Shown in pieces: positions 55,300 through 64,000 of a stretch of 64,000 bases of DNA; the stretch's first letter is position 1, and every line of letters starts with the position of its first letter. Origin of the DNA: CBDCWO01 sp965223405 (lineage in GTDB: Bacteria > Bacteroidota > Bacteroidia > Chitinophagales > Saprospiraceae). The stretch lies in the NCBI GenBank assembly GCA_965223405.1, contig CBDCWO010000006.1, forward strand, positions 6,572,001 through 6,636,000, written 5' to 3'. A program made the position numbers and the translations under genes. Under the pieces are notes generated by a model, which did no database searches, had not been told where the DNA came from, and worked only from the letters and a program-made list of their open reading frames with translations.

Positions 55300-56940
55300 T
55301 TAAGAAAAAAGCGCATATAATACCACTAAAAGTAATAAAAGACCTAGTGCCAGAATGCGTACATCTTTTATTCCGCTGATTTTGCCCTTGGTTACCATAC
55401 TCAGTGGACTTTCCCAGGTATATTCTTCAATTACCTTGGGGTCTGGTTTAGGGGTCATGTAGCTTACCACCACATAAATAAATGAGCAGATACAGAACAA
55501 CCACCACGCCTGCATCATAAATGGTATTCCCCAGCCTTCGGTTATGTACATTGCCCCACTTATAGGTACAAAATCAAAACAAAATGCCGTTACACCGAGT
55601 AAAAATCCAATGCTTAGCGTGATTAGTGAAGCCTCTTTAGTTCCGCGCTTTGAAAACACTCCCCATAAGAGCACGGTGGAGATTGGTGGTGCAATAGCCG
55701 CCGCGATTTTGTTAATCGCTTCAAAAATACTGGTAAACTTTTCACCCTGGGTAGACCATGCGATGGCCAATAGCATAATCACTACTGAAGCAATTCTTCC
55801 GATAAGTACCAATTTATCATCTGGTGTCTTGGGATTTAATCGTTGCACAACATCCACTGCCACTAATGTTCCGGTACTATTTAATGCTGATGCGATGGTA
55901 CTCATCAATGCGGCAAGCAAAGCAGCACCCATGATACCCCGCATGCCCACCGGAAGCAGCTCATTGACCAGGACCGGAAAAGTTTGATTGGCATCCTCCC
56001 CAATAATATCTTTGAAAAGCACATAAGCAATTACACCCGGAAGGACCAGAATAAAAACCGGCAGAATCTTTAGGACACCGGCGAACAAAGGACCTAGTTG
56101 AGCATCTCTTTGAGTTTTGGCTCCCAGTACTCTTTGGACAATGGTTTGATCAGAACACCAATACCACAACCCCAGTACCGGGTAACCCAGCAATACGGCA
56201 TACCAGGTTAAACCAGAATTAGCTCCCTCCGGTGAAACCGCTTTGATGGAGGCATCGGTATGCAACATCCTCAATTGACCGGGTTTCAACAATTCTTTGA
56301 ATTCAGCGATGGAAGTAACTCCTATATCGGAAAGTGCCAAAATAGCAAAGATCGTAAGTACAATTGAGCCACCTATGAGGACCACCGATTGTATACTTTC
56401 CGTTATAACTACCGCTTTAAGACCTCCTATTACGGTGTAGATAGCAGTAATTATGGAAATGAGTACAATGGATAACATCACATCGATTCCAAAAAAGGCA
56501 TAAAAAACCACCGCACCGGCATACAAGCTCATTCCTATGTGGACAAACAGAGCACCTATAACGGCCATAAATGCCAGGAAGGTTCGCGAAGCCGGGCTGT
56601 ATCTTTTTTCCAGAAACTCCGGCAAGGTTGAGATTTTGCTTTTGAAATAAAATGGAGCAAATATTAAACTTAACATAATTAAGGTAATCGTTGCCATCCA
56701 TTCAAAATTCCCCCATACCAATCCCTCATTGTATCCTGATGCTGCCAAACCGACTAAATGTATGGTGGATATATTCGAAGCAAACAGAGCAGCCCCTACC
56801 ATTACCCAGTTAAGATTTCTTCCCGCTAAAAAATATCCTTCGCTGGACATTTTATCCTTTCTGACCGCATAAATACCAATAAATAATATTCCGATCAGAT
56901 AGATTACTATAATAGTTGTATCGATCAGGGTTATCTGCAT
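55300..56940 (-). CDS. Sodium:solute symporter (SSS family)
   Basis: The 546-residue protein has about 13-14 membrane helices. SSS signatures include GYFLAGRNLNWVMVGAALFA near 33-52, NISTIHLVGLAASGYNEGL, the YTVIGGLKAVVITESIQ helix and GYPVLGLWYWCSDQTIVQRV. It should couple sodium uptake to import of a sugar or related solute. It lies downstream of the GH116, GH29 and DUF6067 genes on the same strand, so it probably imports their products, although a 658-bp gap separates it from GH116. Confidence 0.94.
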   Translation of the reverse strand: MQITLIDTTIIVIYLIGILFIGIYAVRKDKMSSEGYFLAGRNLNWVMVGAALFASNISTIHLVGLAASGYNEGLVWGNFEWMATITLIMLSLIFAPFYFKSKISTLPEFLEKRYSPASRTFLAFMAVIGALFVHIGMSLYAGAVVFYAFFGIDVMLSIVLISIITAIYTVIGGLKAVVITESIQSVVLIGGSIVLTIFAILALSDIGVTSIAEFKELLKPGQLRMLHTDASIKAVSPEGANSGLTWYAVLLGYPVLGLWYWCSDQTIVQRVLGAKTQRDAQLGPLFAGVLKILPVFILVLPGVIAYVLFKDIIGEDANQTFPVLVNELLPVGMRGIMGAALLAALMSTIASALNSTGTLVAVDVVQRLNPKTPDDKLVLIGRIASVVIMLLAIAWSTQGEKFTSIFEAINKIAAAIAPPISTVLLWGVFSKRGTKEASLITLSIGFLLGVTAFCFDFVPISGAMYITEGWGIPFMMQAWWLFCICSFIYVVVSYMTPKPDPKVIEEYTWESPLSMVTKGKISGIKDVRILALGLLLLLVVLYALFS

Positions 56941-57598
56941 GAGTTACAATTTGTTTGATTACTGAGAATAGTACCTGTAGATTTCTTTAAATACCGAACA
57001 GGGTAAACGTCCTCTTTGCCAGTCATTCAGAGTGGTTTTGATCTACCTCAACGTCCCGGCGGCCATGACCACCCGATCAGTCTCTTGGATTAAATAGAGA
57101 TATCTTTGCGCTCATGAGGCTAACTGTATTTCTCTTTTTTGTGTTATTCCATAGATTAAATTCGCAATATCCACCTTTCGCAGAGTAATATATGGAATAT
57201 CTTCCGGAATGTTCTCGGGATAAACCCGCTAGTGTTTTTCCAACAAAGAAATAGGTAAGGGTGTAGCGATACGAAAAAGTGGTTTTGCCCCCCACAACTA
57301 CCGTAAAGTTTTTCCCACATTTAGCAAACACTACATCCCGATATGAAGGAGTCTTAATGGATGATTATTTATTTTTTAATGGGTTTTGTTAGTATCTTTT
57401 ATTCATTCCGTGTATCTTTTGTCTCCTTATTCTTTCTATGATAAAGCACCAATCTGCCCCGCCACCTGGCGGGAATCTTTTTCCCAATCCTCGCATCTTA
57501 AGGATTCGATATACTTCGTTGTGTTCTCGGCTCTATGAAATAATTGAGAAACAAGCATACCTGCGATCTATCAAATTTGTTCGGTCCCTCAACTATGT
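56941..57598. other. Gap with a GC-rich hairpin; promoter region of the symporter
   Basis: No supported gene lies in these 658 bp. Frames at 57077-57331 (minus) and 57438-57692 (plus) lack domain or start support. CCCGCC-ACCT-GGCGGG at 57458-57473 is a perfect hairpin followed on the plus strand by AATCTTTTT, so it could terminate plus-strand transcription. Confidence 0.45.
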
Positions 57599-60190
57599 TC
57601 AGTTTTTAAATGTAAGAGATAGGTTTTCATTTTGGGAAATAACTTTCATCTCTGAAAACACCTGGACCTTGTCCTCACCCAATCGAAATTGATCCAAACT
57701 CACCGAACCATAGAGTACGGAAAATTTCACTTCCAATTGATCCCGGTTCTCTGAGATGATGCAAGTTCCCCAAGCTGATCCATTAGACCAAAAATATTGG
57801 CCAGGGGCAGAGGTAAACCGGATCGACCGGTCCACTCCCGAGTAATGAAATCCACTCCATGCCAGGATTGAAGCCCAGGATGCCATTGCCCTGGCATAGT
57901 GATGACCACATTCCGCTTCATCAAATGGATTGCGTCTTTTTCCGTTGTACCGGTTCCTGATGTTTTGTATGGTTTCCAACCCCTCACTGGTCATGCCTTC
58001 ATACAACATTCCAATTGCAGCTGTATATTCAAAACCAGTCATCACTTCAGCCCAATAAGGAAATGGAATTTGCGGTCTGCCACCTCGTGGCCAACTGGCC
58101 ATCAATAAAGCTTTTTCATCTCCCAGGGCATACGATCGCATATTATTAAAATGATCAAACATGTCTTCCTTTTTATTGTACTTCAGAATACTCATTAAAG
58201 TCTTTTTTACATGGTCTTCTTTAACCAGGTATCCCAGTCCAAGTACATGGGCCATGTATTGGCCCACCAATTGATCAACTAAACAACCCGTACCCAATTG
58301 ATAATCCGGATTTTGTAGATCCTTGGAACCCATTCCAGCCACCAGACTTGGATCAATTTCATGCTCGGGAACCTGAATTTTGTGGATGTAATATTCTCCG
58401 TTAAATAAATGGGAATCCGTCCAGGTAGAACCTCGCTCAAAAAGCCTAGTGCATTTTGCAGCAAATTCCTCATCCTTCATCGCTTTGGCCATCAATGCCG
58501 CTGATTTTAGGGCACCTAAATACCAGATTTCCATTTGAGGATTGGGTCCGTAATATTCCACATCCATGGTATTATGTTGTACTCCTTCCATCACCCCATC
58601 CTGGTCCGCATCCCAACCTCCTTTAATCCATGCATAGGAAAGTGCGGCTTTCACTTGTGGCCAAAATTCACCCAGAAACTCATCATCTCCTGATAATTGC
58701 CATTCCCGGTAGAATTTCATTATAGTTCCCATCTGACCATCGGCCGCAGTGGAGTTTACTTCCTGGCTTTTTTCCAGTGGAAGCATGACCCGAAAACTCA
58801 TTTGACCGGTCTCCCGTGTGGCGTATCCAAATTCTACTTCCCGCATGGTTCGGGCCAATTCACCAAAAAGGAAAGCTGTAGCTTGTTCATAATTCCACAC
58901 GTGAGTACAGGATCCGAAACAGGATCCGAAACGATCCATAACACCCTCCCAACCGAACATCTTTCCATCCTCAATTCTAAAAACGGTCTGTGATCTCAAT
59001 GTACTTATATTAAACAATGCGGCTTCTTTGATTACGTGAGGGTAACTGCTCGATACCAAACTGTTGACAAAGGTTATTGTCTGATCGGTCAATGCAGGCA
59101 AGCGGTTCATTTCTTTTTCGATGACATTCCAAGCGTCCGAGTATTGAGTGGTATAATAGTTACCTACTCTTGACTTTGCCCAGGCAAATCGATTAGGAAA
59201 ATGCCAGGTTAAATAAAAAGTAAAGGTCTTCTTTTCACCCCCACGCAAAGTTTTTAATAATGCGAGAGAGGCCATTGGGTCGGGGCCAATTTGTTCTGCT
59301 TTCTCTTCAAGTACCCCATCAGTACTAAAATCATCCCAAAAATCCAATAGGCTATTGCCCCATGCGTTGTTTGACGAGCTGGTCCGGGAGGATACTGTAC
59401 CATCGCTGGATTTATCCAGTGCCAGAGCCATCGTTCCCCAAGCCGGATGATCTTGCGGCACCCCCTTGCTATACATATAGATACCTGATAAATCCTTTAA
59501 ATTTCGATATTCGTTTTGGTTACCCTTGGCACCAATTGGGATAAAATCCCCCTTCCAATTTGAAGTATGCTGGCTTCCATCTTTGCCGATGAAATTGCGG
59601 ATATTCCCTGAAATCGCAACTTGAATATCATTTTCAGTTGTATTTTCTACTTCATATTGCAAAATCGCAATCGGGATACCGGAGGCATCTGTATCACCCG
59701 GAACCAAAGGATTATATCCTAATAACTTTACCTTAACCGGCATGCGATCATCTGACAAATTGACAATCCCGAATGGATAGGTTGCTTCAAATGAGGCTTT
59801 TTTAAATCGAGGTAATCCATGGTGATTAACACTGCGTCCTTCATAGTGTTGAAACTCGGAGTCATCCAAAGGTCCCAGCAAGGCCTTGGTATGTGTGCTT
59901 CCATTTGGGGTTTTCGTAAATATGGCAAAAAAAGGAGCATCATTGCCGGTGGTTACGGTACTGTATCCTTTTGCCGGTACATTCATGATCTCCCAATCCC
60001 GTAGTTCTCCCCTACCCCCAAGCGAAACGGTACCGGTTCCGATCCCCCCAAGAGGCAGCGCAATCCGGAATAAATGATCCTGGTCATAGTGTTTTAAGAT
60101 GGAAAGCCTTTCTATGATACTGGATGGCTGAGCCATCGTGGTAATCAAAAAGATACTTAAAGATATGATTGTCAAATAAAACTTAATCAT
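57599..60190 (-). CDS. GH116-family glycoside hydrolase (beta-glucosidase/xylosidase type)
   Basis: ATG 60190 gives 863 residues with a signal peptide ending TMAQPSS; a TTG 6 bp upstream is rejected. The N-terminal beta domain has RIALPLGGIGTGTVSLGGRG ELRDWE. The catalytic (alpha/alpha)6 barrel carries CTHVWNYEQATAFLFGELAR, DGVMEGVQHNTMDVEYYGPN with the likely acid/base Asp, and FNGEYYIHKI and WAEVMTGFEYTAAIGMLYEG. These match GH116 enzymes such as GBA2-like beta-glucosidases. It is secreted and followed by the GH29 gene (23 bp), so they form an operon. Confidence 0.92.
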   Translation of the reverse strand: MIKFYLTIISLSIFLITTMAQPSSIIERLSILKHYDQDHLFRIALPLGGIGTGTVSLGGRGELRDWEIMNVPAKGYSTVTTGNDAPFFAIFTKTPNGSTHTKALLGPLDDSEFQHYEGRSVNHHGLPRFKKASFEATYPFGIVNLSDDRMPVKVKLLGYNPLVPGDTDASGIPIAILQYEVENTTENDIQVAISGNIRNFIGKDGSQHTSNWKGDFIPIGAKGNQNEYRNLKDLSGIYMYSKGVPQDHPAWGTMALALDKSSDGTVSSRTSSSNNAWGNSLLDFWDDFSTDGVLEEKAEQIGPDPMASLALLKTLRGGEKKTFTFYLTWHFPNRFAWAKSRVGNYYTTQYSDAWNVIEKEMNRLPALTDQTITFVNSLVSSSYPHVIKEAALFNISTLRSQTVFRIEDGKMFGWEGVMDRFGSCFGSCTHVWNYEQATAFLFGELARTMREVEFGYATRETGQMSFRVMLPLEKSQEVNSTAADGQMGTIMKFYREWQLSGDDEFLGEFWPQVKAALSYAWIKGGWDADQDGVMEGVQHNTMDVEYYGPNPQMEIWYLGALKSAALMAKAMKDEEFAAKCTRLFERGSTWTDSHLFNGEYYIHKIQVPEHEIDPSLVAGMGSKDLQNPDYQLGTGCLVDQLVGQYMAHVLGLGYLVKEDHVKKTLMSILKYNKKEDMFDHFNNMRSYALGDEKALLMASWPRGGRPQIPFPYWAEVMTGFEYTAAIGMLYEGMTSEGLETIQNIRNRYNGKRRNPFDEAECGHHYARAMASWASILAWSGFHYSGVDRSIRFTSAPGQYFWSNGSAWGTCIISENRDQLEVKFSVLYGSVSLDQFRLGEDKVQVFSEMKVISQNENLSLTFKN

Positions 60191-60212
60191 GGTCAAACTG
60201 TTTTAAATTCCA

Positions 60213-62432
60213 TCAACGCTCAAGCAGATCGATTTCAGCAATAGCGGCTGATTTTGAATTACCGGCAATATCTATGGCGATGATTTGGAGGTATTTTAAG
60301 GTAATCTCTGACTTGAAATAATGAGTTCGCGGTGTTGGATCGTTGATCAAATTTCCAAATTTAAAACTTCCCTGGCTTTTCCAGGTTTTACCATCCATGC
60401 TGGTCTTGATGACTCCTTTTTCAATCATGCCTGCATCGGTATTTTCAGGTGGAGTATATACAAATCCATTGACTTTATATGCTGCTCCTAGATCTATGAA
60501 TATTTGATGTTTTTCGGAATCGTCCTCACTACGCCAATAGGTATTGGTGTTTCCATCAAAAGCTTTGGATCCCTCATTTTTCTGAAGATAACTGTCTACA
60601 CGAATCAATTTCCAACCTTTCTTGACCATTCCAAAGGTATGAGAAGTAGTGCTGCCCATTTTTTTCTGGTCAATAGCCACTGCTTTAATTTCTCCCGATT
60701 GATGAAAGAAAGGCTCTTTGTACAACCTTGAATTTTGATCCGGATCGCTACCATCGAGTGTATAATAAATCTTGATTCCGATATTGACATTTCCCGATTC
60801 ATTTTCTCCATGTGGTTTCCAGTGAAACTGATGCTTCCTGGGATGAATGCTCACCATTCCATCAAGATTTCGCTTTATTTCCAGCTGGGGTGGTCTGGTT
60901 TTGTAATAATGTGCAGAGACATTGGTGATGACTGGAAATGCCCTGAATTCCAGTATCCGAAGCCGAAATCGATCAGAAGTGACTTGTGGAAACCTTAAAA
61001 TGCGTTTATATCCAATATTGGTTGCAGCGGCAATTTCCTGCCAGGTTCCATCGATCAACGCGTCTAAAGCATGAGACTCCACCCGTTCCCCATAAGAAGC
61101 AATTGCTTCCTGGATTACAAACCGGTTTATGGTGATGGGATCGGGCAATAAAAACTCAAGTATCGGCTCATTATGCGACAGGAGCTTATAACTGCATCCA
61201 TCACCATCCAGAACTTCAGGTTGACCCGATGCGCCATACAGTAGATTCTGCGAATAGGTATTTTGAATTCTTTGGCCCACTTCTTCAAGGACCTGAACAT
61301 CTTCCGGTGAAAATTTCCCTTCCCGGTTGGGAGGAATATTCAACAAGAAAATGGAATTACCGCCCACCGATCTTTCATACATATCAAAAACATCGTCAGC
61401 ACTTCGAACTTTCTGATGCTCCTCATCGCGATAAAACCAACCTTCACGGATCGAGGTATTGGTTTCTGCCGGTTGATAATGCAAATATTTAGCCGTTAAA
61501 AGTTTACTCCTGCTTCCGATGTCCTTTGCGGTAATATCCGGAAAGCTGTTCATTTGGTTCGGATCTTTTTGATAGGGTATTATGTTCCATTCCGTATCGC
61601 GTGTTTTTCCGGATTCGTTTCCACACCACCGGATATCCTGTCTTCCAAAGATGACAGCCTCCGGAACCAGCTTCTGGATCAACTCTTTCCAGGCCGCGTA
61701 ATGGTAGGTCTGCCCACCTTTCCGTTTTGGGTGGGCGCCATCAAACCAAACTTCATGAATGGGGCCGTATTCGGTTAACAACTCAAACAATTGGTTGAGA
61801 AAGTATTCATTGTAATCATCCACCACAAATTTAAACTGAGTTGGATTGGCGAAGGGTCTTCCCAGTACTGGTCTGGGTATCACACGTTCGGTATATTTAC
61901 TGAGATTTCCATAGAGACCCTCTGGATTTTCAATCTGATATAAATCTGCCGGAGACAAATAGATTCCCAATTTGAGTCCATATTTCTTACAAGAGGCTGC
62001 CAGTTCCCGCATAATATCACCATTTCCGTCTTTGAAAGGGGATGACATCACTCCATGTGTCGTATATCTTGATTGCCAAAGGCAAAATCCATCGTGGTGT
62101 TTGGCAGTAAGAATCACCATTTTCATACCTGCTGCAACCATAGCCCGGCACCATTGATCGGTGTCCAGGTTTTGCAGATTAAATATGGCCGGGTCCTCTT
62201 TCCCACTACCCCATTCCATTCGGGTAAAGGTATTGGGACCAAAATGAATGAACGCGATGAATTCATTTTTCAAAGCCTGGTACTGATTGGGAGTGGGAAT
62301 GACATGAGCGGCTTTATAGATGATTTTCTCAGGAGTATCTGCTAAGTCGATATGTATACTACTGAAAATGGGTTGTGTCAATCCATGTCCCAAAAATATA
62401 AAGCAGAATAAAATGGTTAGAAATGGTTTCAT
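60213..62432 (-). CDS. GH29-family alpha-L-fucosidase with C-terminal discoidin-like domain
   Basis: ATG 62432 gives 739 residues with a signal peptide (FCFIFLGHGLTQ); a further ATG 57 bp upstream would bury it. The GH29 barrel has FIAFIHFGPNTFTRMEWGSG, MVILTAKHHDGFCLWQSRYT, KYGLKLGIYLSP and the nucleophile Asp in HEVWFDGAHP. A C-terminal FN3-like segment (KIYYTLDGSDPDQN) and an F5/8-type C domain (EGSKAFDGNTNTYWRSEDDS, IFIDLGAAYKVNGFVY) should bind sugar. The enzyme retains configuration while removing L-fucose. It follows GH116 in an operon. Confidence 0.95.
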   Translation of the reverse strand: MKPFLTILFCFIFLGHGLTQPIFSSIHIDLADTPEKIIYKAAHVIPTPNQYQALKNEFIAFIHFGPNTFTRMEWGSGKEDPAIFNLQNLDTDQWCRAMVAAGMKMVILTAKHHDGFCLWQSRYTTHGVMSSPFKDGNGDIMRELAASCKKYGLKLGIYLSPADLYQIENPEGLYGNLSKYTERVIPRPVLGRPFANPTQFKFVVDDYNEYFLNQLFELLTEYGPIHEVWFDGAHPKRKGGQTYHYAAWKELIQKLVPEAVIFGRQDIRWCGNESGKTRDTEWNIIPYQKDPNQMNSFPDITAKDIGSRSKLLTAKYLHYQPAETNTSIREGWFYRDEEHQKVRSADDVFDMYERSVGGNSIFLLNIPPNREGKFSPEDVQVLEEVGQRIQNTYSQNLLYGASGQPEVLDGDGCSYKLLSHNEPILEFLLPDPITINRFVIQEAIASYGERVESHALDALIDGTWQEIAAATNIGYKRILRFPQVTSDRFRLRILEFRAFPVITNVSAHYYKTRPPQLEIKRNLDGMVSIHPRKHQFHWKPHGENESGNVNIGIKIYYTLDGSDPDQNSRLYKEPFFHQSGEIKAVAIDQKKMGSTTSHTFGMVKKGWKLIRVDSYLQKNEGSKAFDGNTNTYWRSEDDSEKHQIFIDLGAAYKVNGFVYTPPENTDAGMIEKGVIKTSMDGKTWKSQGSFKFGNLINDPTPRTHYFKSEITLKYLQIIAIDIAGNSKSAAIAEIDLLER

Positions 62433-62600
62433 AATTATTTGGTTATATTCTCCATAACACAATAAACACTTTTTTAAAATTCCAACCATGATTCCACTTT
62501 GAAAACTATTGAATTTTGTAAATGGCCTTTTATGATTTATTTCATTTGTAAGTTCTAAGTTGCAAGAATATTGATTTAAGCCGATTATACATTAGATAAT

Positions 62601-64000
62601 CTATTCCTTTAAAAGTAAGAACCGAACCCCTTTCGCATCGATTGGTATCGAGTCATCAATATCCAAAACGCCACTTTCTTGGTAGTTTGCAATCTCTGGT
62701 AATTCAATTTTCACCCGATCAGGATTCAATCCAAATTCTTCCCAGTTAACGATCAACCTAATACTGGTTGGTTCGCTTAGCCAACTTCCCAATACAATCA
62801 ATCCTTCTCCATTTTTAATATATGAAGTTGCTTTAACAAATTTATTATCTGTCGTCACCGCGGGAGTATCTTCCCAGTACCCAATCATTTTGGCATCCCT
62901 AATACCAAACGCATCCCAAAACTTCCACATCTCCCAGTCTCCGCGAGGCACCATGGCAAAAACCATACCCCGCCGACCCTTATTTACACTCCGGTGCAGC
63001 AATAATTCATTAACAATGCCAAAAGGTACACCACTCACTTCTGATAACCAAAAATCTGCTGGCATAAGATCAAAATTAAAACCTTCTCCATACCAGGTCC
63101 TGTCAATATAGGGATATATTTCAAGATATTGGTTAGCAGGTCCCCTGGTAAAAGCATTGTTAGAATGTACGTCTATATGACATTTTTCCGGTTTTATCGA
63201 TTCCATTATCTTCCTCATCCGTTTTAATATTCGGCGGTCATAAGAAAAGTCATCCAGATAGAGCCCATCTATATCAATTTCTTTTAATAGCCAAGCCAGA
63301 CCTTCCAAATAATAGTTATACCACCTCGATTCTCCGGAATTCAGAATAGCTGCATCGACTATCCCATCACCAATATGAGTATACCATTGATATTTATAAT
63401 GATCCACTAAATGTTCCTGCAGCCATTGATAACCTCCTCCTTCACCATCAGCAAGCACTTCGTTCCCCAAACTTCTCAGAGCCCAAATCTCCGTTAAATA
63501 ATTGCTTAATTCCCTAACTGTATAATAGATCTTCACTTTCCAATTTTTTTTATGCCAATGATCTACCAAGGATTTCAATTTTTCATTCGCGATGAAAGGA
63601 TAATTGATAAAAGGATTAAATTCATTGGCATGGTGCACATTCATAACATTACCCCCATGGTTAATCACCATTTCTTTTGGATATGGGCTATGTTCATATT
63701 TGTAGTCAAACTGATCATTAGGGTTGTATTTTTTTATTGGAGTAATAATAAAAGCGAAATCATAATTAACTGTGCTTCCAGGTTCCATTTTCCGGTAACC
63801 GCTGTAAGTTGTTGCGATTACCAAATCACCTTCAGAATCAAGTCTAAATCCACCATTTACACTGTTATACCAAGATCTCGGGTGATTGGGTTGATAGAGA
63901 TTTAGGAGAGGCCCGTGATACGAACCTCCGCGTAGTTCACAGTGTATACCTCCCTTTGTATTTCCTAGCCAGAAACTATCCTCTTCGCGTCTCCACCTAG
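62601..64000 (-). CDS. DUF6067-like secreted glycoside hydrolase, cut by the window edge
   Basis: The frame is open to the window end, adding about 58 codons (LGNTKGGIHCELRGGSYHGP ... SWYNSVNGGFRLD) before the 407 residues that follow. The start and signal peptide lie beyond 64000. LGNTKGGIHCELR, the NWKVKIYYTVREL strand, IDIDGLYLDDFSYDRRILKR (likely catalytic Asp-Asp) and IDVHSNNAFTRGP resemble DUF6067/GH123-like barrels of Bacteroidota polysaccharide loci. Activity is unproven. It precedes the GH29 gene on the same strand. Confidence 0.75.
   Translation of the reverse strand, partial: RWRREEDSFWLGNTKGGIHCELRGGSYHGPLLNLYQPNHPRSWYNSVNGGFRLDSEGDLVIATTYSGYRKMEPGSTVNYDFAFIITPIKKYNPNDQFDYKYEHSPYPKEMVINHGGNVMNVHHANEFNPFINYPFIANEKLKSLVDHWHKKNWKVKIYYTVRELSNYLTEIWALRSLGNEVLADGEGGGYQWLQEHLVDHYKYQWYTHIGDGIVDAAILNSGESRWYNYYLEGLAWLLKEIDIDGLYLDDFSYDRRILKRMRKIMESIKPEKCHIDVHSNNAFTRGPANQYLEIYPYIDRTWYGEGFNFDLMPADFWLSEVSGVPFGIVNELLLHRSVNKGRRGMVFAMVPRGDWEMWKFWDAFGIRDAKMIGYWEDTPAVTTDNKFVKATSYIKNGEGLIVLGSWLSEPTSIRLIVNWEEFGLNPDRVKIELPEIANYQESGVLDIDDSIPIDAKGVRFLLLKE

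Noticed and set aside
57077..57331. An 84-codon minus-strand gene in the GH116-symporter gap
   Set aside because: No signal peptide, domain or plausible start; composition unlike neighbouring genes.
1..64000. CRISPR arrays, tRNA or rRNA genes
   Set aside because: No regularly spaced repeats, cloverleaf-like segments or rRNA-like stretches were recognised by eye; a tRNAscan or Infernal run would be needed to exclude a tRNA.

Overview
The window comes from a Bacteroidota chromosome. Supporting signs are a type IX secretion sorting domain, two one-protein hybrid two-component regulators with AraC-type output domains, many short SpII lipoproteins, low-GC DNA, weak ribosome-binding sites and a TAnnTTTG-like promoter element. 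The mix of T9SS proteins, plastocyanin-like domains and large glycoside hydrolases would fit a Saprospiria/Cytophagia-like environmental or marine lineage, but nothing here fixes the genus. No rRNA, tRNA or CRISPR array was recognised.

Region 1 (1-6.3 kb): the tail of a LytS-type histidine kinase and its LytTR response regulator face a compact minus-strand cassette. In transcription order the cassette holds a 62-residue Ser/Thr-rich peptide, an intrinsic terminator, a PqqD-like (RiPP recognition) domain fused to a Ser/Thr protein kinase, a C39 peptidase/ABC exporter and a HlyD-type adaptor. This is a complete make-modify-cleave-export layout for a ribosomal peptide whose only visible tailoring enzyme is a kinase. 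It is the best candidate for an undescribed system in the window.

Region 2 (6.3-13.7 kb): a 1302-residue T9SS protein carries three intact blue-copper (cupredoxin) domains plus PKD domains. An operon of two c-type cytochrome lipoproteins, an OB-fold protein, a YceI protein and a DUF5777 beta-barrel protein follows, suggesting cell-surface redox chemistry.

Region 3 (13.8-30.4 kb): mixed housekeeping and accessory genes. They include a GT4 glycosyltransferase, a P-loop kinase-like protein, a GNAT acetyltransferase, a GH92 enzyme with Gln at the usual catalytic-acid position, a 6-TM hybrid sensor regulator, a cyclic-2,3-diphosphoglycerate-synthetase-like GTPase, a CHAD protein, an SDR oxidoreductase and several small secreted proteins. 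There are also structured repeats, a MITE-like element and recently broken genes.

Region 4 (30.5-48 kb): a classical hybrid two-component regulator, a Cys-type sulfatase, a GH63-like (MGH1-like) enzyme and a GH106 rhamnosidase lie among remnants of GH95 and GH78 enzymes and a transposase. A HicAB-like pair whose toxin lacks the catalytic His and a membrane-anchored papain-like protease follow.

Region 5 (48-64 kb): a chimeric pseudogene (DUF2911 joined to an ECF sigma factor), a class III nucleotidyl cyclase with TPRs, and a decayed IS1182-type element with intact ends. The element lies 18 bp upstream of a DGPF/YCII gene and its ECF42-type sigma factor. The window ends with a minus-strand sugar block: sodium/solute symporter, GH116, GH29 and a DUF6067-like enzyme cut by the window edge. 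The rhamnosidases, fucosidases and sulfatase together suggest use of deoxy-sugar-rich, sulfated polysaccharide; no SusC/SusD pair is present.
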